A stretch of DNA of 64,000 nucleotides from a virus: positions 248,001 to 312,000 of the IMG/VR virus record IMGVR_UViG_3300027759_006101, one strand, 5' to 3'. Under the pieces are notes generated by a model. The model was not told the origin of the DNA. It saw only the letters and a list, made by a program, of their open reading frames with translations, and ran no database searches. A program made the translations under genes and the position numbers. Every line of letters starts with the position of its first letter. Position 1 is the stretch's first letter. Positions 35,379 to 44,332 of the stretch are shown in pieces.

Positions 35379-36131
35379 CTATTTTAAAGGCTGAACTCCA
35401 TATTGCTGGAAGATAGAATTACCTTCGCCTTTCATAAAATCATCACGTAATTTTGGGTTATTTGTACTTCGTGCTTCTCTTGAAATATCTTTGAATATAT
35501 TTTGCAATATATTTGGCACATATTGTCCCAATCCAGGATATTTAGATGCCTTCTGTGTAAAATCATTAATAATTCTACGCCATTGGGAACTAGGCTGAGC
35601 TCTCAATTGGTCTGAATATAATTTTGTTAATGTAGGTATTGATGCTTGCAATATTTGTTGTTTTGCAGCTTCATTTCCACCAGATTTTGCAAGGTTTGAC
35701 ATATAGAATTCAATTGCTTTAAATGGTTCGCCAGTACTTGCCATAAATTGTTGAGCTTTTTCAAGATTCCTTATTTTCAAATCGTACAATTGTTGAGGAG
35801 TCATCCTAGCTTCTTGTTCAGGAGAAGGAGTATCTAAGATTAACGGACCTTCATTGCCACCAGGCCTATCTTCTTTGTAGGCTGAATCAGGTCCCATCAT
35901 ACCTTCTCCAAAATACTCTCCCATAGCAGTACCACGGGTATCAAACATATTACCTACATATTTATTAGTTTGATAACCTACGCCTTGAGGTGCATCTTTG
36001 TCTTCTTGAAAAAATGAAAAAGGGCTGTCCATCAACTGAGAAACTTTGATGAATTTTTCAAGTTTATCTGCAGTTTTATATAATTTAGAATTATCTAAAC
36101 TTTCTAATATTTCAAATAAATAATTTTTCAT
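35379..36131 (-). CDS. Uncharacterised, possibly virion-associated protein
   Basis: A 250-aa soluble protein. The N-terminal helix MKNYLFEILESLDNSKLYKT, followed by ADKLEKFIKVSQ, is a version of the LDxxGLYxxADxL motif found at the end of the protein at 50703-51284. Residues 45-115 are Gly/Pro/Met-rich and probably disordered; residues 120-250 are helical (TPQQLYDLKIRNLEKAQQFM). Motifs of this kind are frequent in structural or scaffold proteins of large phages, but the family is not recognised. The gene is 2 bp from its upstream neighbour. Confidence 0.5.
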   Translation of the reverse strand: MKNYLFEILESLDNSKLYKTADKLEKFIKVSQLMDSPFSFFQEDKDAPQGVGYQTNKYVGNMFDTRGTAMGEYFGEGMMGPDSAYKEDRPGGNEGPLILDTPSPEQEARMTPQQLYDLKIRNLEKAQQFMASTGEPFKAIEFYMSNLAKSGGNEAAKQQILQASIPTLTKLYSDQLRAQPSSQWRRIINDFTQKASKYPGLGQYVPNILQNIFKDISREARSTNNPKLRDDFMKGEGNSIFQQYGVQPLK

Positions 36132-36133
36132 TT

Positions 36134-37288
36134 CTATGCCACATCAGGGAGATTGTAATTTTGTTTTAAGAAATTGTATAGAGCTGTTGCAGAACTTGAA
36201 TACTTATTGACAATTGTAACAACTGCTCTTTGCTTCTCTGCAACAGACATTTTTGGATCGTCAGCAATTGGCTTGATTTGATTTAATATGTCTGTTACTG
36301 ACCACTTAGGCATCAAGTTTTGCAACTGTTCTATAGATTTTTTGCTTTCTTCAGTAGGCTCCGGCTTAGCTGCTGAAACTGGTTCGCTAGTTGCTTGAGA
36401 AATTTTGACAAATTTGGTATTTTTATTTTTTGAAGAAGTATTTTGTCTTAAGGCATTTTGGATATCTGGATCTTTATATCTTGATGTTCCAACTGAATCT
36501 GGAATGAATTTTTTAAAATCTGACTTAAGTTCTGCAGAAGGCATATCGTAAGCGCCTTGAGAAGCTTGTTGTCCTCCATAACCTCTAGCGCCTTTTGTTT
36601 CTAATATATGTTCATAAGCGCTTGGTGCGTACATTTCAGACTCCATAGAATCCTGAATTCTTCTGTAAGCATTATAATCTAAAATAACTTCACGCAAAAA
36701 GGATGGTTCTGTTACTTGATCGACAATTTCGTTCCAGTTATTTTTAAACCAACCAACAATAGAATCAAAAATCCCCTTAATAACTGGCCACAAAGTCATA
36801 GCCATCCAGCCGTGCCTACTGAAAAACTTTTTCGATGATTGACTGATAGAATTAAAAATATTTTTCTTAGCTCTTGCTGATGCACCAGGAGAGGGAGTTA
36901 CAGGTGATGTTCCACTTGGCGCAGCAGGTGTCCCAGGACGTCTTGCAGGAACTGTGGGGCCTAAACCTGGTGTTCTTCGAGGTCTCACTCTAATAGGTCT
37001 TATTCTAGGCGCAGCTAAAACTTCTTTGTCAGAATTTGGCTCACTACCAGCTAACAATTCACTGCGAGAAAAACCTGCTTGCACAAGTTCATCCAAATCA
37101 AAAGTTGTACTTTCGGACTGAGCTAAAGAATCAATTTCTTCGAGCCCTTGAGTGATAATATCTAAAAAAGATTGTTCATTAACAAAAGGGCTTGTGACCG
37201 TTTCATTTTCAACAAAATCAATCAACAATTCTGATAACTTTGACTTAAAATAATCTTTATTTGAATTATTTAATGTAACTTGCGCCAT
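36134..37288 (-). CDS. Uncharacterised protein with basic Pro-rich segment
   Basis: A 384-aa protein with AAGGA before the ATG. Residues 1-75 are acidic and helical; residues 90-145 are Arg/Pro-rich (RIRPIRVRPRRTPGLG); residues 150-185 include a hydrophobic or amphipathic stretch (WMAMTLWPVIKGIFDSIVGW); and the C-terminal 90 residues are helical with a KFVKISQ motif like the KFIKVSQ of the next gene. The mix of basic, disordered and amphipathic parts suggests an internal virion or core protein, but no family is recognised. Confidence 0.5.
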   Translation of the reverse strand: MAQVTLNNSNKDYFKSKLSELLIDFVENETVTSPFVNEQSFLDIITQGLEEIDSLAQSESTTFDLDELVQAGFSRSELLAGSEPNSDKEVLAAPRIRPIRVRPRRTPGLGPTVPARRPGTPAAPSGTSPVTPSPGASARAKKNIFNSISQSSKKFFSRHGWMAMTLWPVIKGIFDSIVGWFKNNWNEIVDQVTEPSFLREVILDYNAYRRIQDSMESEMYAPSAYEHILETKGARGYGGQQASQGAYDMPSAELKSDFKKFIPDSVGTSRYKDPDIQNALRQNTSSKNKNTKFVKISQATSEPVSAAKPEPTEESKKSIEQLQNLMPKWSVTDILNQIKPIADDPKMSVAEKQRAVVTIVNKYSSSATALYNFLKQNYNLPDVA

Positions 37289-37297
37289 TTATATTCC

Positions 37298-38248
37298 TTA
37301 AAACTTCTTCTTCGGAGACAATTCTCTATCATCTCTAAGCCAGTAATCTAGCAAGCCCCTATATTTTATATGATCAATAGCATTTTTCATTTCATCTGAC
37401 TTCAAAGGCAAAACAGGTTGAGCTAATGATAAACCTTTCAATGCGTTTAGTCCGATGTTTCCTAGGCCACGTAATCTGCTTTTTATTCTATTCAAATACA
37501 AGCCCTCTAATCCTTCGAGAGCTTTGATAAATTTTCTTTGTGATAAATTATTTGTAAGAAGTTCTTTTTCTAAGCCTGCTAGATTATTTTGAAATTCGTC
37601 TCTTTGGCTTTTCATATCCTCTGTTCTATCTAAACTTTTTTTCTCAATTTTTAAATAATATAAAAGTTTATTTTGAGCATCATTGTAATTTTTTCTGTGT
37701 TGATAGATTTTTTCTTTCTCTTTTTCTGAGCAATTAGAAGGCAATGAGTCAATACTCTTCCTTAATTGTGACGGTTCTAATATCTCATCTAAAGAGGCTT
37801 TTTTATTTATTTCACTAGTGTAACAATTATAACTATCTTCATCTTCTTGCACAGGAATATCAAAACTTTCATCTGGCAATTCATCAACGGGACTAGTAGT
37901 TGTGGTTGTCAGAGTAGTTACAGGTGTAGATGTTTCAGTTTTTTCCGAATACATAGATACATCGCCAATGTCAGTATACTTTGGCTCATCTTCTATTCTT
38001 GGTGTTTCTTCAGATACAATGATTGGCTCAGGATAATTTTTCAAGCTGAATATACGCTTTACATCATCAACATTATATTTTTCAGCTTCAGGTACATCTT
38101 CTTGTTTGACCTTTGCTACAGATGCACCCGGCGCATTCCAATTGACAGTAAAAAAGTAAGTTTTTCTAGCTGCATAGACATATTTAGCATTTTTATTATG
38201 CTCTTCTAAATATGATTGAGCTAACTTAATTATTTTTTCTTGGTCCAT
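37298..38248 (-). CDS. Uncharacterised coiled-coil protein
   Basis: A 316-aa protein. The first 25 residues (EKIIKLAQSYLEEHNKNAKY) are helical and start with a K-I-I-K-L-A-Q motif reminiscent of its operon neighbours. Residues 60-145 are acidic and Thr/Pro-rich, probably disordered. Residues 165-265 form a long charged coiled coil (KEKEKIYQHRKNYNDAQNKL). No enzymatic motif is evident. It lies between the ClpX-like gene and the Pro-rich gene and is probably a structural, scaffold or adaptor protein. Confidence 0.5.
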   Translation of the reverse strand: MDQEKIIKLAQSYLEEHNKNAKYVYAARKTYFFTVNWNAPGASVAKVKQEDVPEAEKYNVDDVKRIFSLKNYPEPIIVSEETPRIEDEPKYTDIGDVSMYSEKTETSTPVTTLTTTTTSPVDELPDESFDIPVQEDEDSYNCYTSEINKKASLDEILEPSQLRKSIDSLPSNCSEKEKEKIYQHRKNYNDAQNKLLYYLKIEKKSLDRTEDMKSQRDEFQNNLAGLEKELLTNNLSQRKFIKALEGLEGLYLNRIKSRLRGLGNIGLNALKGLSLAQPVLPLKSDEMKNAIDHIKYRGLLDYWLRDDRELSPKKKF

Positions 38249-38276
38249 AAAAATATATTTCAGAAATCTAGGTCTT

Positions 38277-39632
38277 TCATCCTTCTAAAATATATTTGCT
38301 GGGTTCAAGGACTGTTTCTTTAGTTACTTTGATTTTTATTTTTTCTTGATTATTTACGCCCAAATATTCGAATGCTGCTGAAGATAAAGACATCTTCACA
38401 ATAGAATTAAGTGCTCTTGTTCCAGTACCTGCTTTGATAGCTTTATTAATTACTTCTTCTAAAAAATCTTCTTCAAAATCTAAGATAACATTAGATTCAG
38501 CAAATAATAATTGATGCTTCTTCACAGGGCTATCTTCTAATTGCGTAAGACAATAAAGCATTTGTTCTCTGTCTAATGGAATCAAAGGAACAATTGATTG
38601 AATTCTGCCTACAAATTCAGTTGACATACCAAATTCAATTAAACTTTCGGCCAAAACCTCGTGAGATGCCTTATTGTAGATTTCATAATTTTTAACTTGA
38701 GCATCGTACTCATTGGTTTTTGTATTTCTGAAGCCTATTGTTCCTTCAGTAAGACCTAGTTTTTTAGCAACGATTTTTTCCAAACCATTAAATGCTCCGC
38801 CAAAACAAAATAAAATATTAGAAGTATCCACTACTACAGGTGGCGTACCTTGCTCTCCTAAGGCAGCAGAGCTAACTTTAACTTTTTTCCCTTCAATAAG
38901 TTTGAGTAATGTACTTTGAGTTGAATAGTGAAAACTCTCAAGTCTTGTTGCAGCACTCATATTTGATGCTAATTTGTCAATCTCATCAATAAATACAACA
39001 CCTTTTTCAGCTAATCCAGGTTCACCATTTGCTTTTAATAATAAATCAGTTATGACAGAATCAGCATCAGATCCTTGAAATCCTGTGGGTGAAAATGATG
39101 TAGCATCGCCCGAAACGAAAGGAACGTCTAAATACTTTGAAATTGTATTTACGATCAATGTTTTACCAGAGCCTGAAGGGCCTAAAAACAAGATATTTTG
39201 CTTATCATTACTGACTGAATTATGGATGTTTCGCATATGTTCAAAAACAGCTAAACTAATTCTTTTTTTTGCTATATCTTGACCAACGACTTTTTTGTTG
39301 AGGTTTTCATATAAATCTTTAGGATTGACATATTTGAATTTCTTAATGTCACTCGTGAATAAAAACTTTTTTGATAATGGTGCTATTTCTGCAAGCTTCA
39401 TTTTCAGATCAAGTACTGGACTCTCATTGTCACAACTTGAAATAAGAGAAATAACATTTTGATGAACTTGAAGTTGTCCAAATTTATTTCCTGTCAAATA
39501 CGATTTGTAACAAGCATCACACAAATGCATTTTTACTAACCTGTTTGCGAAAATTTCAATTTCTCCAAGAACGTCTTTAGTTGCAGGCCTACTACAAAAG
39601 TTACATTCAATTCCTTTAAGTTGTTTCAACAT
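38277..39632 (-). CDS. clpX: ClpX-like AAA+ unfoldase
   Basis: A 451-aa protein of normal ClpX length with AGGAGG upstream. Domains: an N-terminal zinc module (C10, C13, C38, C41), then the AAA+ core with Walker A GPSGSGKT at 151-158, pore loop GFQG at 184-187 (GYVG in E. coli ClpX), Walker B VVFIDEID at 212-219, arginine finger R343 in TEFVGR and sensor-2 R406 in GTRAL. TIGF at 298-301 corresponds to the IGF loop that docks ClpP. The segment where E. coli ClpX has its RKH loop reads GEQGTPP. No clpP is in the window, so it may use the host peptidase or act as a stand-alone remodeller. Confidence 0.92.
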   Translation of the reverse strand: MLKQLKGIECNFCSRPATKDVLGEIEIFANRLVKMHLCDACYKSYLTGNKFGQLQVHQNVISLISSCDNESPVLDLKMKLAEIAPLSKKFLFTSDIKKFKYVNPKDLYENLNKKVVGQDIAKKRISLAVFEHMRNIHNSVSNDKQNILFLGPSGSGKTLIVNTISKYLDVPFVSGDATSFSPTGFQGSDADSVITDLLLKANGEPGLAEKGVVFIDEIDKLASNMSAATRLESFHYSTQSTLLKLIEGKKVKVSSAALGEQGTPPVVVDTSNILFCFGGAFNGLEKIVAKKLGLTEGTIGFRNTKTNEYDAQVKNYEIYNKASHEVLAESLIEFGMSTEFVGRIQSIVPLIPLDREQMLYCLTQLEDSPVKKHQLLFAESNVILDFEEDFLEEVINKAIKAGTGTRALNSIVKMSLSSAAFEYLGVNNQEKIKIKVTKETVLEPSKYILEG

Positions 39633-39715
39633 ATGTTCTCCTCCTAATATTATACATTATAGGCAGGATTTGTTTTAGATTTATAATAAATATTTAATGT
39701 AATGGAGGGAAACAT

Positions 39716-39949
39716 ATGGCAGTAGTTGACAATAATTCACAGAATAGAGGCTTTGGGAAATGGAAAGTTCAAACTTACAATCCAACAGCTCTTATTGGAC
39801 CTATTGACGGTGTATTGATTGTAAGCAAAGATTTTTACACAATTTTCAAAGATGAGAAGTTGATCAATTGTCTTTTCAATGTACCAAGTCAAAATGTTGC
39901 TTTTGCATATAACGAAATTCACGTACAAGATTTAATGATTCAAAAATGA
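39716..39949 (+). CDS. Small uncharacterised protein
   Basis: A 77-aa protein divergent from clpX, with GGAGGG eight bases before the ATG. It is of mixed composition and probably globular with several beta strands (WKVQTYNPTALIGPIDGVLI); no cysteine cluster, membrane segment or family signature. The stop overlaps the next start as ATGA. The shared upstream gap with clpX (39633-39715) must hold both promoters. Function unknown. Confidence 0.6.
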   Translation: MAVVDNNSQNRGFGKWKVQTYNPTALIGPIDGVLIVSKDFYTIFKDEKLINCLFNVPSQNVAFAYNEIHVQDLMIQK

Positions 39950-40230
39950 ACAGCAAAGAACTAAAACAAGAAGATAAGGTGGACAAGCAAAGACCAACTT
40001 ATGAAATGAAGATTATAATTTTAGATGGAGAAAATGCAATTAGAAATTTGCTTAGACTTCAAAAAAACTATAATCCTGAAACTGTTTTAGTCGATAGAAT
40101 GTTAAAAAGACTTGTTAATTATTTAGAAGAAAGTTATGGTTCAATTGCTAATGTAAGATTGTTCAGTAAAGGAATGTCTTTACAACCAATTGTTACTGAA
40201 GCTGTGCAACACTTGTTCGGAAAAAAATAG
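39946..40230 (+). CDS. Small uncharacterised protein
   Basis: A 94-aa charged, soluble protein translationally coupled (ATGA) to the gene before it. The central part (MKIIILDGENAIRNLLRLQK, then VLVDRMLKRLVNYLEESYG) suggests one strand followed by helices. Neither motif nor family is recognised. It is followed after 6 bp by a gene that seems to use TTG. Confidence 0.55.
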   Translation: MNSKELKQEDKVDKQRPTYEMKIIILDGENAIRNLLRLQKNYNPETVLVDRMLKRLVNYLEESYGSIANVRLFSKGMSLQPIVTEAVQHLFGKK

Positions 40231-40236
40231 TGAAAA

Positions 40237-40833
40237 TTGGAAAGTCTTCAAGAAATTTCCAATAAACTCATCAAATGCTCTCACAATGATAAGTTGGAAA
40301 TACTTATGAGTGTGAGAGCATTTTTATTTGACAATCCTGAAATTGGTGGACTAATTTTTTCGCCTTATTCAGATTATAATCAGGTAATTGGGACATTTGT
40401 ATCTAAGTCTAACAAGTCGATAAGATTACTAAATGAAAAAAATCTTAAGAAACTTCACATAAAATCTCAAGAATTATTTCTTCTCCCCAAAAATAAAAAA
40501 CTTGTTCTGATAAATTTAGTTGACAGCCTAATTCAAGAATTTGATGCTGTTGTTGTATTTGATCAAGTAAGAGCAGATCCATTTGCTAAAGATGAATTAT
40601 TTGATTTCATAAAAGATAACAAAAATAGTTTTTCTAAAAACTACATAAATATACTTGCAAAAAGATCTAGTGAGTTATATAAAATTATTGATTATGCTAA
40701 AATTGAAAATCAAATTAATGAAACTTGTTTTACCATTTCAAGAAAAAACAAAATTATAAATTATTGGATTAATACTTGGGGACTATCAGAAACATATTTA
40801 GATTCTGGAATTATAGAAAATTTAATATTATGA
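40237..40833 (+). CDS. Uncharacterised protein, probable TTG start
   Basis: A 198-aa lysine- and asparagine-rich protein. The longest frame uses TTG at 40237; the first in-frame ATG is at 40306, giving a 175-aa version. No strong ribosome-binding site decides between them, but the TTG start leaves only a 6-bp gap. The protein looks soluble, with alternating strands and helices (KLVLINLVDSLIQEFDAVVV). The stop overlaps the next ATG as ATGA. Family not recognised. Confidence 0.5.
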   Translation: MESLQEISNKLIKCSHNDKLEILMSVRAFLFDNPEIGGLIFSPYSDYNQVIGTFVSKSNKSIRLLNEKNLKKLHIKSQELFLLPKNKKLVLINLVDSLIQEFDAVVVFDQVRADPFAKDELFDFIKDNKNSFSKNYINILAKRSSELYKIIDYAKIENQINETCFTISRKNKIINYWINTWGLSETYLDSGIIENLIL

Positions 40834-41417
40834 AACAAGCTTTTTTAACTTTTATCAGAAAAAAGGAAAATGATATAAAATTTCTGGCAGTTAAAAATCC
40901 TACTAACATTAACGACATAAACTATAATGAACTAAGATCTGGCTTACCCGTAATTGTTGTAATATCTGATGAAATCTTAGAAGCTCTTTACATAATTGGC
41001 ACAGATGGAGTGTTGTTTCAAGTTTTTGGTGACAATGATAGTCTTTTTTTTATGAAAAAAATAAATGACATATCCTTGATAAATATCCAAAAATACAATC
41101 TAATTAAATTCATTTTACTAGACGCTTTTGACGAGCTTACAATTCAAGAATCAAAAATTTATAAAAATATTTTTGAAAGTTTTGAAGAAAAAATTTATTA
41201 CAATACTTTGCATACAGAATTAGAATTTTTGGGAATAAAAAATTTTGCAATCAAAGAACTAATGAAGATAGAACTGGACGCAAAACTTAAGGCTAGATTA
41301 TTAGATAAAATTAAAAATGTAAAGCCAATGCCAGATCGTTTTTTGAAAAAGAAAATTGATGTTGATTTAACTGGGTATGGCATTTATATCAATGCCTTTA
41401 TTGGTCAATCTTTGTAA
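40830..41417 (+). CDS. Uncharacterised protein
   Basis: A 195-aa protein. An upstream in-frame start exists at 40776, but the ATG at 40830 overlaps the previous stop (ATGA) and avoids a 58-bp overlap. It is lysine-, isoleucine- and phenylalanine-rich and probably globular (LPVIVVISDEILEALYIIG). No family motif is seen. The last 51 bases overlap the convergent gene at 41367-41849, so the two 3' ends are antisense to each other. Confidence 0.55.
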   Translation: MKQAFLTFIRKKENDIKFLAVKNPTNINDINYNELRSGLPVIVVISDEILEALYIIGTDGVLFQVFGDNDSLFFMKKINDISLINIQKYNLIKFILLDAFDELTIQESKIYKNIFESFEEKIYYNTLHTELEFLGIKNFAIKELMKIELDAKLKARLLDKIKNVKPMPDRFLKKKIDVDLTGYGIYINAFIGQSL

Positions 41418-41849
41418 TTCTGCTCTGTTGAACTCAATTGCACTTGCTTCACATTTTTCACAGCAATTTTCAGACCTTTTCCAAACTCTTCTTCCATCTC
41501 TAACACCAGGGGCAGAAAGCACAGGAAGTGTAATGACTTCACAATGGCAATTATCATGCAACGGAGGAAGTTGCATCATTACTGTGGGATCATTCTCAAT
41601 TTTTTGAACATTCTTTTCTAAATCTTCTGGTGTAAACTCATCTGTAGGAGTTTCGTCTTCTACATCAACGTCAATTGGATTGATAATTTCATCAACAGAT
41701 TCAGGTTCTTCAGTAACTTCTTCTTGCTCTAATGGAGTTTCTTGAATATCTGTATCTTCCGAATCTTCTTCTGCAAAAAATTTAAACTTTTTATCTCCAG
41801 AGATTGGCAATCCAAATATATTGTATTTCTTAGCTTGTCGATACCACAT
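41367..41849 (-). CDS. Short protein with Mu-F-like C-terminal HxNCxC motif
   Basis: A 160-aa protein. Residues 1-75 begin MWYRQAKKYNIF and become highly acidic (Glu/Asp/Thr/Pro). Residues 92-110 (MMQLPPLHDNCHCEVITLPV) match the P-P-x-H-x-N-C-x-C ending that closes phage minor-head (Mu F / SPP1 gp7-type) proteins. Four more cysteines (one in ENCCEKCEAS and neighbours) follow. It is far shorter than a real minor-head protein, so it may be a detached C-terminal module or small zinc protein. Convergent with, and overlapping, the gene at 40830. Confidence 0.5.
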   Translation of the reverse strand: MWYRQAKKYNIFGLPISGDKKFKFFAEEDSEDTDIQETPLEQEEVTEEPESVDEIINPIDVDVEDETPTDEFTPEDLEKNVQKIENDPTVMMQLPPLHDNCHCEVITLPVLSAPGVRDGRRVWKRSENCCEKCEASAIEFNRAELQRLTNKGIDINAIPS

Positions 41850-41884
41850 AGGTTTTTATTCTCTTTTTACTTTATAAAAGCCTT

Positions 41885-42877
41885 ATGTCAAATGAGTTTG
41901 ATCCCAAAAAAATTATTGATTTTGAAAAGGATTATTATAATATATTATCCATAGATAAAGAATCTTTTCCAAAAGGTAATACCAGAAATGATGTTATTGC
42001 AAGAACAAAAATACTAGAATCTGCTTTCAGAAAAGGAGCAAGAAAAGCTCATCCTGATTTTGGCGGATCTGATGAACAATTCTTAGACTTGGTGAGAGCC
42101 AGAAGAATACTTGAAGACTCTATTTTGCGTAAGATATATGATAATGGAGAGTTTTTGGATTTTGATATTAACATTTCTGAAGACACTAGCTTCAAAGTTG
42201 ATTGGACAAAAGTTGGCAATTATAGAAAAGGCACTCCTGAAGACACAGTAGGATTTAGCTTATTCTTAAGATTATGCGAGAAAAAAGAAGAGCTTGGACT
42301 TGTGCCTGCATTTTTTCCAACAACTAATGAACACAATTATCAATGGGATTTTGTAATTAAAGATTCCAATAAAAATAAATTAGTTATTTCTATTGTCAAT
42401 GACGAAAATGAAGTGTTAAGACTTACAACTTCTGACAAAATACAAGATTCTTTACCATTTAAGATTTATATTTGTGTTCCAGAAAGTTCGCTGGTATTTT
42501 CACGAGACAATAACTTAACTATTGACCCTTATGGCAAAACCCTTATAAATGGAACAATCTTAAACGCAAACTACAATGATTTAGATTTGTTGGAGTCTAC
42601 AAACATAAACTCTACAAATAATTATATAGAAAAAGCTTTAGCTCAAGATTTAATTGCTTTTAAAAATGGAGAACTCAAGTCAAAATCATATAAAAACCAG
42701 AAAAAATGGATTTCTAGTGAAGAACTAAAAAAAATTGATAAAGAAAAATTACAAGAAATTGTAAACTTCAGAAGTTTTGAGGTTGCCAATTTAGAAAATG
42801 CAGACACTTGGTTAGATTCAATTGACAAAAAACCTATTAAAAGATTGTTTGAAAGCAAACCTGATTTGCCTTTATAA
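41885..42877 (+). CDS. J-domain (DnaJ-like) co-chaperone
   Basis: A 330-aa protein. Residues 12-85 form a J domain: YYNILSIDKESFPKGN, helix RTKILESAFRKGARKAHPDF with the essential HPD at 56-58, then FLDLVRARRILEDSILRKIY. No Gly/Phe region or cysteine zinc repeats follow, so it is a class III J protein with a private C-terminal domain of about 240 residues. J domains stimulate Hsp70 ATPase, and this phage encodes a DnaK at 60567-62261, a likely partner. There is no obvious ribosome-binding site before the ATG. Confidence 0.8.
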   Translation: MSNEFDPKKIIDFEKDYYNILSIDKESFPKGNTRNDVIARTKILESAFRKGARKAHPDFGGSDEQFLDLVRARRILEDSILRKIYDNGEFLDFDINISEDTSFKVDWTKVGNYRKGTPEDTVGFSLFLRLCEKKEELGLVPAFFPTTNEHNYQWDFVIKDSNKNKLVISIVNDENEVLRLTTSDKIQDSLPFKIYICVPESSLVFSRDNNLTIDPYGKTLINGTILNANYNDLDLLESTNINSTNNYIEKALAQDLIAFKNGELKSKSYKNQKKWISSEELKKIDKEKLQEIVNFRSFEVANLENADTWLDSIDKKPIKRLFESKPDLPL

Positions 42878-42951
42878 CAGGGCTCTATTATCAAAAATTG
42901 GAAAAAATAAGAGTGGTTATATTTTAGCACTAATGCGAGGAGACCAATAAT

Positions 42952-44319
42952 TTGGCAAAGCATATATACATCATCGACACTTGTGTCCTACTCCACGATC
43001 CCCTTGCTCTCTATAAATTCGGTGATAATGATATTTACATACCATTAGCAGTCATCGATGATTTGGATGATATCAAGACAAGAAAAGAAAATGTTGGTTG
43101 GTCAGCTAGACAAGTATTTAGAAACTTAGAACATTACTCACTTCAAGATCTTCTCAAGGGCGTTAAAATCAATGAGTTGGGAGGAAGATTGTTTGTTTAC
43201 AACACTGAGTCTCCTTTACAAAAAAATGAAAGACCAAATATCGTTAAAGTTCATTCTGATAACGCAATTATAGAATGCTGCTTAGCCCTAAAATCAGCAA
43301 ATCCTAGAAAGAAAGTAGCGATTATCACAAAAGATACTGGATTAAGAATTCGTGCTATCACTTGGGGTTGTGCAGCTGAAAATTACAGAGCAGATCAACT
43401 TTCTGATGAAATTTACACAGGTATCAGAAAATTTGAACTTACTAATGAAACAGATTGGGCGTTACTTTGGTCAGATTATGAAATTGAAGCTAAAAAACTC
43501 TCTGAAGAAACAATTACTCAGCTTGGCGACATATTTCCAAACGAATTTATTTTATTTCACTACGGAGATAAAATTTGCCCTACACTATATAAGAGAGGCA
43601 TTTTTAGAATTCTCAAAGAAAAATCCAATGCTAAAGAATCAAAGGGATTCTCTGGAATTCAAGGTAAAAACTTAGAGCAAAAGTGTGCTTTAGAAATTTT
43701 ATCTGATTTGACTGTAGCTTTAGTAACTCTATCTGGACCAGCTGGTACAGGTAAATCTTTCTTAGCTCTTGCAGCTGCTTTGCAAATGATTAACGAAGGT
43801 ATCTACGACAAGATTGTTGTAATGAAGCCACTGATTGCGGTTGGCGGAAAAGACATTGGTGCTCTTCCTGGTGATAAGTTTGACAAGATTTCTGCTTGGC
43901 TAGGACCTATCAAAGACAACATTGACCAAATCTTGGGCTCTAAATCTCTTTCTGCTAATAATATGTTTGAAGAAATGTGTCGAGATGGAATTATTGAAGT
44001 AGAAGCTATGGCTTTTATTCAAGGTCGTTCTATTCCAAGATCTATCATTATTCTTGATGAAGCTGAGAACATTAGCCCTAGAGAAGCAAGGATGGTAGTA
44101 GAAAGATGCGGAAAAGACAGTAAAGTAATCCTTCTTGGCGATCTGTCACAAGTCGAAAATCCTTATCTTGATGCTAGATCAAACGGCCTTTCTCACGCTA
44201 TATCAGGTGGAAAGAAAAGTGAACTAGTAGCTTCTGTTACCCTAAGTAAAGTTGAAAGATCTGAATTAGCTGCTGTTGCTAGTGAGATTTTCAATAGACC
44301 TGAAGCTAGAAGAAATTAA
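42952..44319 (+). CDS. phoH: PIN domain-PhoH ATPase fusion
   Basis: A 455-aa protein. It starts at TTG, supported by GAGGAG (42937-42942) nine bases upstream; no closer ATG fits. Residues 1-150 are a PIN nuclease domain (YIIDTCVLLHDP with the first acidic residue D9, then IPLAVIDDLDDIK and VAIITKDTGLRIRA). Residues 235-455 are a PhoH P-loop ATPase with GPAGTGKS at 262-269 and Walker B IIILDEAEN near 365. This is the PhoH2-type architecture with RNA-unwinding and RNase activity in bacteria. It may act on host or phage RNA; regulation by phosphate is not visible. Confidence 0.88.
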   Translation: MAKHIYIIDTCVLLHDPLALYKFGDNDIYIPLAVIDDLDDIKTRKENVGWSARQVFRNLEHYSLQDLLKGVKINELGGRLFVYNTESPLQKNERPNIVKVHSDNAIIECCLALKSANPRKKVAIITKDTGLRIRAITWGCAAENYRADQLSDEIYTGIRKFELTNETDWALLWSDYEIEAKKLSEETITQLGDIFPNEFILFHYGDKICPTLYKRGIFRILKEKSNAKESKGFSGIQGKNLEQKCALEILSDLTVALVTLSGPAGTGKSFLALAAALQMINEGIYDKIVVMKPLIAVGGKDIGALPGDKFDKISAWLGPIKDNIDQILGSKSLSANNMFEEMCRDGIIEVEAMAFIQGRSIPRSIIILDEAENISPREARMVVERCGKDSKVILLGDLSQVENPYLDARSNGLSHAISGGKKSELVASVTLSKVERSELAAVASEIFNRPEARRN

Positions 44320-44332
44320 AAACGGATAACTA

